Shown here: positions 11,376-20,545 of the stretch, in pieces
Numbering within the stretch: the stretch's first letter is position 1
Layout: each line of letters starts with the position of its first letter
Assembly (NCBI GenBank): GCA_946894095.1
Contig: OX335656.1
Span: 6,835,001-6,899,000, forward strand
Length of the DNA: 64,000 nucleotides
Direction: 5' to 3'
DNA from: Incurvaria masculella
Lineage: Eukaryota > Arthropoda > Insecta > Lepidoptera > Incurvariidae
Notes under the pieces: generated by a model
What the model saw: only the letters and a program-made list of their open reading frames with translations
Told to the model about the DNA's origin: nothing
Databases searched by the model: none
Translations under genes and position numbers: made by a program

Positions 11376-11640
11376 CATATCCCAAACAATTGGTCCTTCA
11401 TACTACGTAGGTGCAATTAGGTGCCGTAAATTAAAATCACGAACAATTTTCATTGTCATTTCGATCATCTTTATTTAAATGCGATGTTACCATTCGCGAC
11501 GTAACCGAGATAGTTGAGAAGAGGAGCTAATATTTTAACTTTGAAACTTTGTATTTAATAAACGATGGTCGAAACTGCTATGAAAATTGGCCGGGAAGGT
11601 CCTGGCATGGCACCTAGTTTCCATCAAGTATTAAGGGCTA
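11376..11640. mobile_element. Two SINE family A fragments in opposite orientation
   Basis: A diverged minus-strand piece (11376-11500: CCCAAACAATTGGTCCTTC, AATTAGGTGCCG, TTTCGATCAT) is followed by a plus-strand piece (11560-11640: AACGATGGTCGAAACTGC, AGGTCCTGGCATGGCACC, AGGGCTAATAT). The minus-strand piece begins directly after the 35-bp palindrome at 11341-11375. The arrangement suggests two insertions or an inversion. Confidence 0.55.
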
Positions 11641-11659
11641 ATATATTGACAGTAGGTGT

Positions 11660-11688
11660 AGATAGATAAATAGATAGATAGATATTAT
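11660..11688 (+). repeat. GATA-type microsatellite
   Basis: TAGATAAATAGATAGATAGA: four to five imperfect GATA units just before the LINE tail at 11690-11795. Confidence 0.75.
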
Positions 11689-11689
11689 A

Positions 11690-11795
11690 TATATAGAAAT
11701 TCTTTATTTTACAAATTAAATTCAAAACGATACACAGAACCATCCAATCTAACAGAGCGATACCGCACAAAGGTGGTGTAGTATGTATAGTATAC
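11690..11795 (-). mobile_element. LINE 3' end (tail)
   Basis: The minus strand reads CCACCTTTGTGCGGTATCGC and ends AAATAAAGAATTTC, again the GCCTTTGTGC..AATAAAG type of LINE tail. It is preceded by a GATA microsatellite (11660-11685). Confidence 0.5.
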
Positions 11796-12129
11796 ATATA
11801 TATGTCCAGTCACAAAAAAAAACTCTATAGGCGTTACACTAAACTTGATCTACGGCTATGTTCGTGATAGTTTAGGACTACTAGCAAAGCGGAAAACGCT
11901 CACTCGATTCTTTTGCCCCATAATAAGGGCGAGTTGAGGATACATTATGTATCTCTAGGCAGTCCGTACTACATAAACGAAACGAAACAGGGTCCTTTGT
12001 ATTAAGTGAGCAATTGTGCATCTTCTACCAGTTTTTGGTCCTATTACGTAATATAATCCTGAACAAACAAACGAATTTAACAAAATGTACTCATGCAGAC
12101 ATATGTTTATCAGGACATGTGTATACTGT

Positions 12130-12430
12130 AATAAAAAAACAAATTTAACAAAAAAAATAACCGACTTCAAAGAAAAAGCACTAAAAAGTAAAAAATAATT
12201 TTCATTTTTGTAGTTACGATTTCTGTTATTTTTTGAGTCGGCGTCAGCCGGGCACGCGCTGCGCCAATCAAGAGAACCTAACCTAACCTAACCTAACCTA
12301 ACCTAACCTTGGCTGACACCGACTCAAAAAATAACAGAAATCGTAACTACAAAAATGAAAATTATTTTTTACTTTTTAGTGCTTTTTCTTTGAAGTCGGT
12401 TATTTTTTTTGTTAAATTTGTTTTTTTATT
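12130..12430. repeat. 120-bp fold-back (inverted repeat) with CCTAA repeats in its loop
   Basis: The left arm 12130-12249 and right arm 12311-12430 are reverse complements over 120 bp with a single mismatch and no gaps. The 61-bp spacer holds six CCTAA units in a row (12277-12306), the complement of the insect telomere repeat TTAGG. Each arm contains AACCGACTTC, the motif that also ends the larger element at 12159-12780. Transcribed or single-stranded, this would form a very stable long hairpin. Confidence 0.95.
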
Positions 12431-12780
12431 TGTTTATTTTTAGTGAATTTGAAGTACACTTACTAATTTGTACACGTCCTTTCCAATAAAAAAAGAATCA
12501 CCGAAATCGGTTGGCGTTATATTGAGTTATTCGTCCATTTGTCGCGCACATCTTATTACAAATTTAAGACTTTTATGATTTTCTTATGGATATCATTGTT
12601 AGAACTTAACCAAATTAAAATGGGACCACTTGGGAAGCACTAGCTATCATTTAAAAAAATAATCATCAAAATCGGTTCACCCAGGCAAAAGTTATGAGGT
12701 AACAAACATAAAAAAAAAAAAACAAAAAAAAAAAAAACATACAGACGAATTGATAACCTCCTCCTTTTTTGAAGTCGGTT
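12159..12780. mobile_element. AACCGACTTC-ended repeat element
   Basis: A region of about 620 bp beginning with AACCGACTTCAAA and ending with its reverse complement, so it has terminal inverted repeats of about 13 bp; a third, inverted copy of the motif lies at 12389-12401. The interior after the fold-back is AT-rich and includes two A-tracts near 12710-12737. No transposase is encoded. I recognise this end motif as very common in moth and butterfly genomes, but I cannot name the class with certainty. The first 270 bp overlap the fold-back, which may have arisen by inverted duplication of one end. Confidence 0.6.
12277..12306 (-). repeat. Interstitial telomere-type repeat (CCTAA)6
   Basis: Six uninterrupted CCTAA units, the complement of TTAGG, the telomere repeat of most insects. 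The tract lies in the loop of the 120-bp fold-back, so it belongs to that element and is not evidence for a chromosome end. Confidence 0.9.
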
Positions 12781-13135
12781 AAAAAGATCATAGCGCCTTA
12801 AAATGTAGGGTTTAAAAAATATTTCTGAATTGATTAGTTGAATCTCTGTAACCACACTGGAACTGATTCTCAGTTGACTCAACTTAAATTCATATTTGAA
12901 ATAGTTCCTATCAAGAATTACATTTCAACTAACCAAATGACAATAGTTGATGTTTCCAATCTGATAAAGGTTATAATAAAATAAGTAAATATCCAGTTAT
13001 TTCTCATTTTAATTTACTGTCGCCACAAATTATAATTTTAGTAAGGAAATTCAAAGACAATCAAAAATGGTGAAAACCACTTTAATATTTGTTAAATTAA
13101 ATTGGTACTAATAGTTCTGGCATTTTTTTATTAAC

Positions 13136-13431
13136 AACTAGCTGAGGTACCCGGCTCCGCTCGGGTCAATGTCGTTTTTGACTGATTGCGGGCTGGTCAA
13201 GTTCAGCCTGCGTTTGCAATGTAAGCTGAAAAAATGTAATTATTTACGTCATCACATTATAAACCTCAAAAATAACAGTATTTCTCCACTATTTAATGGA
13301 TGTTATTATACATACAATCACTCTATCGATTAAAAAAAACCGCATCAAAATCCGTTGCGTAGTTTTAAATATTTAAGCATACATAGGGATATAGGGACAG
13401 AGAAAGCGACTTTGTTTTATACTATGTAGTG
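13136..13431 (+). mobile_element. LINE-like 3' tail repeat (CCGGCTCCGCTCGGGT type)
   Basis: Begins TAGCTGAGGTACCCGGCTCC, continues to CGCATCAAAATCCGTTGCGT, TTTAAGCATACATAGGGA and ends ACTTTGTTTTATACTATGTA. I recognise this order of motifs as a very common lepidopteran repeat, probably the 3' end of a LINE. A short inverted piece of the same start lies at 3525-3570. Confidence 0.65.
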
Positions 13432-13859
13432 ACAAATTACCCACATAAAATGTAACTAGTTATAAAGCATAGAAAAGGAGGACACAACTATACCAGTTAG
13501 TTAAATATACCTGAATTGGTTGAACCCACTTAAGAGAAAGGAAGCAGTTTTCTTTTCTTTCTTTCAATTGGCATGCGGTCGAAGTCAAAATGACCATATA
13601 ATTGTATGGGAATCCGGCGGCACATCTTATATCACACAATCGAAACATCGCCAACGCGCGCGAATATGCTCTAAAATAGCGTTCGTCAAGTCAGTTCCCA
13701 TCCACACAAACCATCCAATACGTCTGCGACCATGTTTGCATGTGGCTTGTATATGGCATGGGCCAGACCCACATACTGCACTAACATGCGCAGACAAACT
13801 TGCGCAGAAGCCATCGGGTTGGGTATGTGATAGGATCGATGCGCGCAGCGGGGAACAGG

Positions 13860-13883
13860 CATGGAGGTTTCCTCACCTCCATG
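13860..13883. repeat. Small inverted repeat
   Basis: CATGGAGGT and ACCTCCATG flank the six bases TTCCTC. Located inside a 140-codon open frame that I do not accept as a gene. Confidence 0.85.
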
Positions 13884-14279
13884 GAAACAGGCAGCACCTG
13901 TACTATAAACACTTATGTGTTGAAATGAAATATTCATTTTGAATTTTGTTTAGTTAGCCTTACTTTAAATGTATCCTAATTATAAATGCACTTTGAGTTG
14001 TATTTATTTTTCTTCGAAAAGTTACCGAATGGTGCCGCAGATGAGAGACGGCACTAGACCGGGCCATTATTGTTACGATTATAGACTTAAAAGGGAAGGG
14101 AAGAGCCGAGGCCCCGGGCAGTCCAAACTATCGTCCGCCGCTACACAGCCCGTCACTATTGTCAACTCACCTCCGAAATATCAAACTGTTCTCCAAATAT
14201 TTATTTACATTATCATTAAAAAAACATTTTGAGGATATGTTTTTATGATATGATATGTTTTATGATATGTATAGGATAT

Positions 14280-14311
14280 GTCGTCTGCTGCGCACGAGCG
14301 CCGCAGACGAC
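14280..14311. repeat. GC-rich hairpin after GATATG repeats
   Basis: GTCGTCTGC (14280-14288) pairs perfectly with GCAGACGAC (14303-14311) across a 14-base loop. Immediately upstream (14233-14280) GATATG or ATGATATG recurs five times. Confidence 0.85.
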
Positions 14312-15164
14312 TGAATCTGAAAATCTCTTCCTGCCGCGTGAAAAGCCGTAACATTTTTCAAACATTTCTAACGACCGCGGTAATCTCAAAACTATAATTT
14401 TTAGGATTATTCCACAACTCATTAAAAATCTGTAACGTTTTAATAAGGATTTCATTTTTTTCCTTCCATTTATGCTTAGCTCCGATTGCACGAAGAGACG
14501 GCTGAGTTAATCAATGTTAAAATACGTCACTTTTAGTGAAAAGCATGGAGTTTCTTCCATACTGTCTATACAAAGTGACGTGTTTAATCATACGTTGAGG
14601 TTGATTTTATTTTTTGTCCATTCATGCACTCGGCCCTTATCTTTGGTAGTCATACTACCATAAAGCTGAGTCCCAAACTCCGTGGATTCGATTAACTCAG
14701 TAAAGAAGAACCTGCAAAGAAACTTACATGGTTTGAATAGATTGTTTCCATTCACATTAATGAAATAATCACTTATTAATTAAATGCCACTGCCAAACCA
14801 TTTTTGTTAGAACAGTTTTAAACAAAAAACAAAGAACATAAGAAACTTAAACATAGTAGGGTCAAAATATTTGATTTACCTCAATGGCAAATACAGTACT
14901 CTACAAACAAATTATATGCATAAAGTATTTAACAGTATTTCCCTCTAATATTGCCAGCCCGTGTACACTTGGCACTATCCAAAAAACTTATTCGTTTCTG
15001 GGAGTCGGTAAAAGTTGTCTTGCAAGAAGCCAGAGCATTAGCTAAGTTTTAGTGCGCGAGCGATATTGTTCTGCCGGAACAGGGAAATCCGTAGAGTCAC
15101 TGATACGCTTCTGGAGAACTCAATAGATTTATCTATGTAGATAATAAGTACATTAGTAAAATAA

Positions 15165-15430
15165 TCTTTATTCAATGATTATTGTTTTTCTTCTGCCTGG
15201 GTGGGGCCCGGGAACGCCTATGGGTTATCGAAATTTCTCGGAGGTTGCGAAAACCGGCCGGCCAGTTTCTTCCCACCATGTTTGGGGGAAATACATCGGC
15301 AGAAAGTGCATTTTACGCGGCTTACCAACCCTAAAAGTAGATAATCAAAAAATCGGTTGATACTAATTGGAGCAGTGTTAACGGTGGATTGGTGCATTCC
15401 TGGTAGAAAGGGGAGCGATAAGATGGCGAT
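15165..15430 (-). pseudogene. LINE 3' remnant (HPFTV type), degraded
   Basis: On the minus strand CTTTCTACCAGGAATGCACC and AATCCACCGTTAACAC correspond to the FYRR..THPFTV segment, and the AACTGGCCGGCCGGTTTTCG segment matches the 3' end of related copies. The frame is broken. Confidence 0.6.
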
Positions 15431-15843
15431 GAATTTTTGTTTTGCAAACATTTGATTTGATTCTGAGCGTTTTTATTTGTATAAGCTTATTTATTATCCC
15501 TCAATATTCATGTATTTAAGTTGTATTTTGCTGGCGGTACGAAAGTTTTCAATCGTTACGAAATTTAAAAGGAATATAATCCAATTCGTGATCGAGCCCC
15601 GGGAGGTGAGGAGAGTGCCTTAGTAGCGACTCCCCCCTAACGAATAGTGACGAAAGAGAAGACGGCGAGTAGGAAGCGAGGGGTGAGTGGGTAGGTACAT
15701 GCGTAGCATAATATGTGCTAGTTATGACAGCCGGATGGGGTGACGGCAGGGAAGAGGTAGACGCAGTAGTGCTATCGCTTCTTCTGTTATCGCTACTTGC
15801 GCTTGTTCTTTTTCCATTTGAGATCATACCCGCATAATGACCT
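15431..15843 (-). other. Unclassified sequence with a Ser/Pro-rich 92-codon frame
   Basis: The minus-strand frame 15549-15827 reads STTASTSSLPSPHP and LASYSPSSLSSLF. Its low-complexity make-up and position between a LINE remnant and a SINE tail suggest retroelement sequence, not a host gene. No homologous copy was found in the window. Confidence 0.3.
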
Positions 15844-15977
15844 CATGCCAGGACCGCCATGCCAGAACCTTCCTGGCATGGCACCTAATTCCCTGGGAAA
15901 AAATGTGTATTGGGCTGATATTATAACGGTAGTTATGTGGTACTAGCCATCCAAATCAAGTTGCATAAAAAAATACT
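15844..15977 (+). mobile_element. SINE family A, 3' end only
   Basis: Plus-strand distal body and tail (CCTGGCATGGCACCTAATTC, TATTGGGCTGATATTATAAC, TAGCCATCCA), ending in GCATAAAAAAATAC. The start forms a small inverted repeat, CATGCCAGGA (15844-15853) with TCCTGGCATG (15871-15880), caused by a minus-strand scrap of the same family joined to the plus-strand piece. Confidence 0.7.
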
Positions 15978-16943
15978 TTGCAAAATAAACTGATATTTGT
16001 CATGGACTGTTGCATTCGGATTTTGCAGATTTTTTTGAATTAAATTAATTTCACCAACATTTAACACTAACGGGTACCAATAACCCGTATTTCTGCAGGC
16101 AGTGGCAAACACATTTGAAAAACTTAGACTAAGGGCCGAGTGCACGAAAGCACAAAAAATCAAAACAACGTCAACGTACGATTAAACACGTCACTTTGAA
16201 TGGACAGTTTGGAAGCAACTCCGTGCGGTTCACTAAAAGTGACTTATGACGGCCGTCTCTTCGTGCAATCGGGGCTAACTGGTCATCTCTACTTAACATG
16301 ATCAGTGTTACTAATAAACCCAGATCAACCTCGGAATTTGTACCATGTTTTGTTCCATCGAATTTGAAACTGCATGTCAATGTAAAAGGCAAGACATTGC
16401 ATAACTATTCCGAGATTAATTTGGGTTTATTTAAAGCGTTGCCTCAACGTCCAATTTATTTTTTTATATATATTGTTGCTACAGTGCCCCCACCAGCGCA
16501 GCGTCAGCATGGTGTCAGCGCCGTGAGCCCCATGCCGCACCCGCGTGGACTCGGAGGGGGCGGTCCGGGGCCAGCGGCGGAGCGGGCGGGGGCGGCGGGA
16601 GGCGTGCACGGAGGTGGCCGGCGCTCGAGATTATCCTCCCAACGCCGCGTTTATTCTAACGACCGCGACTGCAGCCAGCTCCAGCCGGCCCCAACTTAAA
16701 TTAATTTATACAATGGCCGCCTTTTAATTTTAAGTTTTCAACTTCGCCTTCGGACACGACCCCGCGCCCGGTGGAAGCGCCAGTTTGTCGGACGAGGGAT
16801 GCGTTTTTGGCAAAAAAAATCCAGTGCATTCTTTCTGATTGCTGCATAAAGTGAAGCGGACTTGAGGTTCATTCTTTGAGCAGAAATAACACCCCTTGCA
16901 TTGATTGATTTTTACTAATAATTTAACTAGGATGCAGTGCGCT
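15978..16943. other. Intergenic with a GC-rich patch
   Basis: 16480-16700 is GC-rich (CGGAGGGGGCGGTCCGGGGC) with frames on both strands up to 133 codons. Composition explains them, and no motif is visible. The flanks are AT-rich. Confidence 0.4.
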
Positions 16944-17015
16944 ATCTCTGGTTAGTGATGATTTTAATGTTAAAATATAACCGTCCTTATTTTTCGTTAG
17001 AAGAAGAAAGAAGAT
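16944..17015 (+). repeat. Short repeat (ATCTCTGGTTAG type), copy 2
   Basis: Plus-strand ATCTCTGGTTAGTGATGATT, AACCGTCCTTATTTTTCG and AGAAGAAGAAAGAAGAT are collinear with 7501-7582. The second inverted end is absent. Confidence 0.68.
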
Positions 17016-17109
17016 AGATTTATAATCCCTACGCTTACTTACAATGCGAGGTCAGCTCGTTATTGAATGTAGCTATTACTAAAGCCTAACACAACCAAAG
17101 TAGTTAGTT

Positions 17110-17500
17110 ATAAATATAATTTGTGGTGGATGGCTAATACATCACAACTATTGTCATAATATTAGCCCAATGCAACACATTCCTTAAGTAATTAGGTCCC
17201 TCTATTACGGCTACATTCCACTGGATGAAAAACACGGACAATGTTTCATTGCCGCTTCTACCATATTTTTATGCAATGCGATGGTATCAACCCGGGCGGG
17301 CTCAACCCTACCACCTACTATAGTAGTGGAAGAGGACCTACAGTTTTACTTTGATTCTGAACCATGGAACAGCTCGCAATGCACTCATCAACTGAGAAAG
17401 AGAAAGAAAGTGGTGCATGAACGTGGCGGGATTTGAACCCAGAAGGCAAGTCCATCCAGGACTTGCTACCCGGGACTTGCCTTCTACCGCAGAGGGCTAA
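17110..17500 (-). mobile_element. SINE family A, near full-length, tRNA-type head with internal hairpin
   Basis: Minus-strand copy from tail (GGATGGCTAATACATCAC) through body (GGATGAAAAACACGGACAAT, GCCGCTTCTACCAT, CCCGGGCGGGCTCAACCC) to a tRNA-like head with a good B box (GGTTCAAATCC on the minus strand). Between the B box and the 5' end is a perfect 12-bp inverted repeat, GAAGGCAAGTCC (17442-17453) with GGACTTGCCTTC (17473-17484), not present in the other copies. Confidence 0.78.
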
Positions 17501-18407
17501 TTACCGATATTATAACCGCTCTTTGATTCATATCTTTGTATATTTAAAGATAATTAAATGTTGTCTTAACCAGTTTACAAAATATTATTTTAAGCATCAC
17601 TAGTTATTTAATATTTTATTAAAAATTACCAAAATTACAAATTGAGGTTATACACAGAGGAATATGAAGCTATCCTCATTATCCCTATCCGAAGCCTACT
17701 GAGATTATGTTACCTTAAGTTCTCTTAATAAAATACTTTGAAATAATAATTTCTTAATTTTTCCTAGAAAGAAGACTATAAGAGCACATAAAAATGAAAA
17801 TAAAAGATAATCTTTCAATTTCTAACGATTGTATACCCCCTATTGAGGCCCTCGCCGGATTAGGCGGGCTTCCGGGCTTGCTCGGATGTCAGGAGCTGCG
17901 GTGGGATGCAGGAAGACAGGACCGGCAACAGGAGCACCGATCCTGAAACAGAACTATCTATTTTTTTACTTTTTTTATGTAGAGCCGGTCAACTTCAGGT
18001 TGAAGAGTCACCGCTGTTTCTGTGGGAATTCATGCTTGAGTTCAACACGGTTCAAATATGTTTCACTTGATGGGAACAAAATAAATTTAAATTATATTTT
18101 GTATCATTTCAATAAACAATCTTTTCACTAACTTGAACTTTTTTTTTCACTATCGAACTAGCAAAAATAACATCGGACTTAAGCCTTGACATGTACAGGG
18201 ATGTTGCAACGGCCAGAACATAACATTAGGGAAATTATTATTGGGATTGAAATAAGAAAAATCATAACTTTTAATAGAATATCCTCTAAATAAAAAGTTT
18301 GATTAAAGTAATTCATTAATTTAGTGTAAAAAATATCGAATGTTCCGTAAGAAAGTGAAAACGTTATACGTAATTTGATATGGATGTCTAATATCACACC
18401 TACTGTT
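17501..18407. other. Intergenic
   Basis: AT-rich, with a GC-richer island at 17830-17950. No gene or repeat family recognised. Confidence 0.5.
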
Positions 18408-18518
18408 GTTTTGAAAACTTACGCTTTTCCGGTATGCAATGCCGTGCTTGGCCGACATGTTTCGCCTCCCACGACGGAAGCATCGTCAGGACCACGGAAA
18501 ACCGTAAGTTTTCAAAAC
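18408..18518. repeat. Stem-loop repeat, 23-bp arms
   Basis: Arms 18408-18430 and 18496-18518 (GGAAAACCGTAAGTTTTC and flanks) pair with one mismatch. The loop has GCCGACATGTTTCGCC and CATCGTCAGG. The downstream text TACAGCGACGGTGTAAATC matches 9460-9480. On the minus strand the loop reads CTGACGA at 18489-18483 and GAAAC at 18463-18459, with a GC-rich hairpin between. Confidence 0.85.
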
Positions 18519-18559
18519 ATTATGTACAGCGACGGTGTAAATCTAAGAACATATCACGT

Positions 18560-18690
18560 AGTGTCAAGGTTCCATGCCAAGACCTTTCTTATGCACGGTT
18601 ACAACATATCGTCAAATTACACTAGACGAAAATATTAATTCGAAAATACCATATCTCGGCAACTAGACACTTTAGAGAACAAAATAATAT
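18560..18690 (-). repeat. Interspersed repeat related to 35000-35140
   Basis: On the minus strand TTCTCTAAAGTGTCTAGTTG, TTTTCGTCTAGTGTAATTTG, ATGTTGTAACCGTGCATAAG and AAGGTCTTGGCATG occur in the same order as on the plus strand at 35000-35140. It directly follows the stem-loop at 18408-18518 and may belong to the same element. Confidence 0.72.
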
Positions 18691-18841
18691 ATTTGTGGTT
18701 GTTGGAAAAACCTAAGTTTTAAACCCATTACAACTTTCTTCTTACTGAGTTCTTACTGTGCCTGAATAATTTATTAGAATGATGTTGTCGTGTAAGTATC
18801 ACATATCTTAATATATTTGCCCCACAAAAGAAAAACCACTG

Positions 18842-19728
18842 ACTCGCCATGTTCGGGCACTGTAAATACAAAATATTTCAACTCGCTAGGACAAGTTAAC
18901 TACTCGCGCCATACAAATGCACCTTTAAACAAATGTAATAATATAGAGTGAAACGCCTCAGCAAGTCCAAATAGAACTCCAGACTGATAGTGTATTGTTA
19001 ATATTTTTGATTCCATCATATATTTAAATAATAGTAAAAAGACGATTTTCCACATTAGAAACCTGAAAGTAATATGATTTCTAGATATAAGCAAAAACAG
19101 CATTTTTTTTATGTGACTGGACATGGATGGCTAATACCATACCTTCTGTCATGGTATTAAGCCCAACGCACCACATGGGAACTAGGCGCCATGCCAGGAC
19201 CTTCCTTATATTGCACGGCTACATTGAACTGGATGGAAAACACGGACAATTTTTCATTGCCGCTTCGACCATCGTTCATCCAATGCGATGGTACCAACCC
19301 GGGCGGGATTAACCCTACCACCTAGTAAGTAAGGAAGGGGACCTATAGTTTTACGTGGAATCCGACCCAGGGTCAGCCTCTCTCATCGGTCGAATGGTCA
19401 CCCATCCAAGACCAGACCGGACCCAGCGTTGCTTAACTTCGGAGAGCGATCGCCGAAGTGTCGCGCCACTGGGCCACTGAGGCATAAACAAATAATTCCA
19501 TTTGCTTTTAGATTTCTACATTTAGTCAAAAAAGTTTGGAAATGGATACCGTTTCCGCAATGTATTTTGTACAGAAAAAGGAAACATACATTAACGAAAA
19601 TAGGTTGATTCGTAGACAAGGAAACACATATTGTAAGAATGACACTTCTAATCGTCAGACTTAGTTAGTTAACTTGGGATGCCTCGTGTAACTTTGCGAT
19701 TTGGCGAGCACCAGGGCCTTAAAACGGA
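18842..19728 (+). repeat. Unclassified interspersed repeat, split by a SINE
   Basis: Second copy of the repeat at 6712-7204. The left part (18842-19103) stops at CAAAAACAGCAT and the right part (19483-19728) resumes at GCATAAACAAATAATTCC, with the 5S-headed SINE between. Frames 18900-19124 (minus) and 19398-19619 (minus) cross the junctions and are not genes. Confidence 0.82.
19104..19482 (-). mobile_element. SINE family A with a 5S rRNA-derived head
   Basis: A complete copy on the minus strand, with the poly-A tail (as T) at the left and the head at the right. Body and tail match the tRNA-headed copies, but the head is different. After a short GCCTCAGTGGCCCAGTGG start it runs into a stretch matching the middle of 5S rRNA, at 19396-19442: CCGAAGTTAAGC (the 5S box A region) and, further on, GGATGGGTGACC (the 5S box C region), at about the natural spacing. 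These are the internal control elements bound by TFIIIA in 5S genes. The insertion splits an older repeat (18842-19728) and is flanked by GCAT on both sides, a possible short target duplication. Confidence 0.87.
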
Positions 19729-20211
19729 AGCAAAAAAGTGCAGAGAAGCAGGGTCCGCGCCGATCGCCCGCGGGCCCGTATTCCATTACAAGTCGCCGCG
19801 AGGGGGAGGCCGCCGCGGCGCTAGGCGGCTAGACGTAACTTCGCGTAACTTGACGTAACTTGCCATCGCACTCCGAGCGCTGTCGGCGCGAGCGCAAGTT
19901 TTATGGAAAACGTAAGCCGGCTCGGAACATTAATTTCGGAGCGGTCCAACCGGGTCCCGGCCCTGTGTACAATCAAGAGAGTAATAAGTTATTCGAAACT
20001 TTACATTATCGTTTAATACTACTTATTAGTTGGAAATTTTAATTTTAAAATGATATGCTTTTAGGTTCACACAGTCGTTGCATATAATGCTTTGAAAACT
20101 GAATGTTTCCCGGTGTGCGATGCTGAATTATGAAAACTGTGTGAATAAAATCTTATTGAAGCAACAGGGATGAAATGTACACAGTTTTGTGTTCAGCTGA
20201 AATGTATAACG
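19729..20211. other. Unique DNA with GC-rich patch
   Basis: 19740-19930 is GC- and CpG-rich and holds the three CGTAACT repeats. At 20060-20150, TTCACACAGT and ACTGTGTGAA form a 10-bp inverted repeat around a TTTGAAAACTGAATGTTTCC segment that faintly resembles the stem-loop at 18408. Confidence 0.4.
19831..19861 (+). promoter_or_regulatory. Three CGTAACT sites spaced exactly 10 bp
   Basis: AGACGTAACT, TCGCGTAACT and TGACGTAACT follow each other without gaps in a GC-rich unique patch (19740-19930). TGACGTAA resembles a bZIP (CREB/ATF or PAR) half-site, and the 10-bp spacing would put the copies on one face of the helix. A regulatory role is inference; a short tandem repeat is the alternative. 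Confidence 0.3.
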
Positions 20212-20545
20212 TTTTTTTTATATGTAACTGGACATGGGTATTAGCCTATCACACCACATTTGCACTAGGTGCCATGCCAGGACCTCTCTTATACTGCTCG
20301 GCAATATTAAACAGGATGGAAAAAAAATTTCATTACCACTTTGACTATAAATAATGCTCATAAAGGGAAGATCCTGGCATGGCACCTAATTTCTTCGGGA
20401 ATTTGGTGTATTGGACTAATATCATAACGGTAGTTTTGTGATATTATCCATTCATGTATCGTTCATTCAATGCTATGCTTTCGACCCAGTCGGGATTAAC
20501 CCTACCACCTAATAAATAAGGAACCTTTAGTTCAACATGGAATCC
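20212..20545 (-). mobile_element. SINE family A, interrupted by a second copy
   Basis: A minus-strand copy: tail ATGTAACTGGACATGG at 20221 onward, body to the CGACCCAGTCGGGATTAACC segment at about 20490 and on to about 20545. It is interrupted at 20353-20456 by a plus-strand 5'-truncated SINE of the same family. Joining the outer parts restores the expected order of body motifs, so the plus-strand piece inserted later. Confidence 0.75.
20353..20456 (+). mobile_element. 5'-truncated SINE family A nested in another copy
   Basis: About 104 bp of distal body and tail (GCTCATAAAGGGAAGATCC, CATGGCACCTAATTTCTTCG, AATATCATAACGGTAG), inserted opposite in direction to the host copy at 20212-20545. Truncation at the 5' end is typical of target-primed reverse transcription. 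Confidence 0.72.

Larger units (their letters stand above)
13432..15164. other. Intergenic with a 140-codon frame of doubtful meaning
   Basis: The plus-strand frame 13520-13942 is the longest outside the transposase but has no recognisable motif, lacks a convincing start context and overlaps an 83-codon frame on the other strand. A GC-rich patch at 14030-14160 and the hairpin at 14280-14311 complete what I see. Confidence 0.4.

Noticed and set aside
12277..12306. Chromosome end or telomere
   Set aside because: Only six units, inside the loop of a dispersed fold-back element and surrounded by ordinary repeats.
13520..13942. 140-codon plus-strand frame
   Set aside because: No domain, odd composition, overlaps an 83-codon antisense frame and contains a hairpin; no splice or family evidence.
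19396..19442. 5S rRNA gene
   Set aside because: Only the middle of 5S rRNA is present and it is joined to a SINE body; it is a SINE head and not a functional 5S gene.
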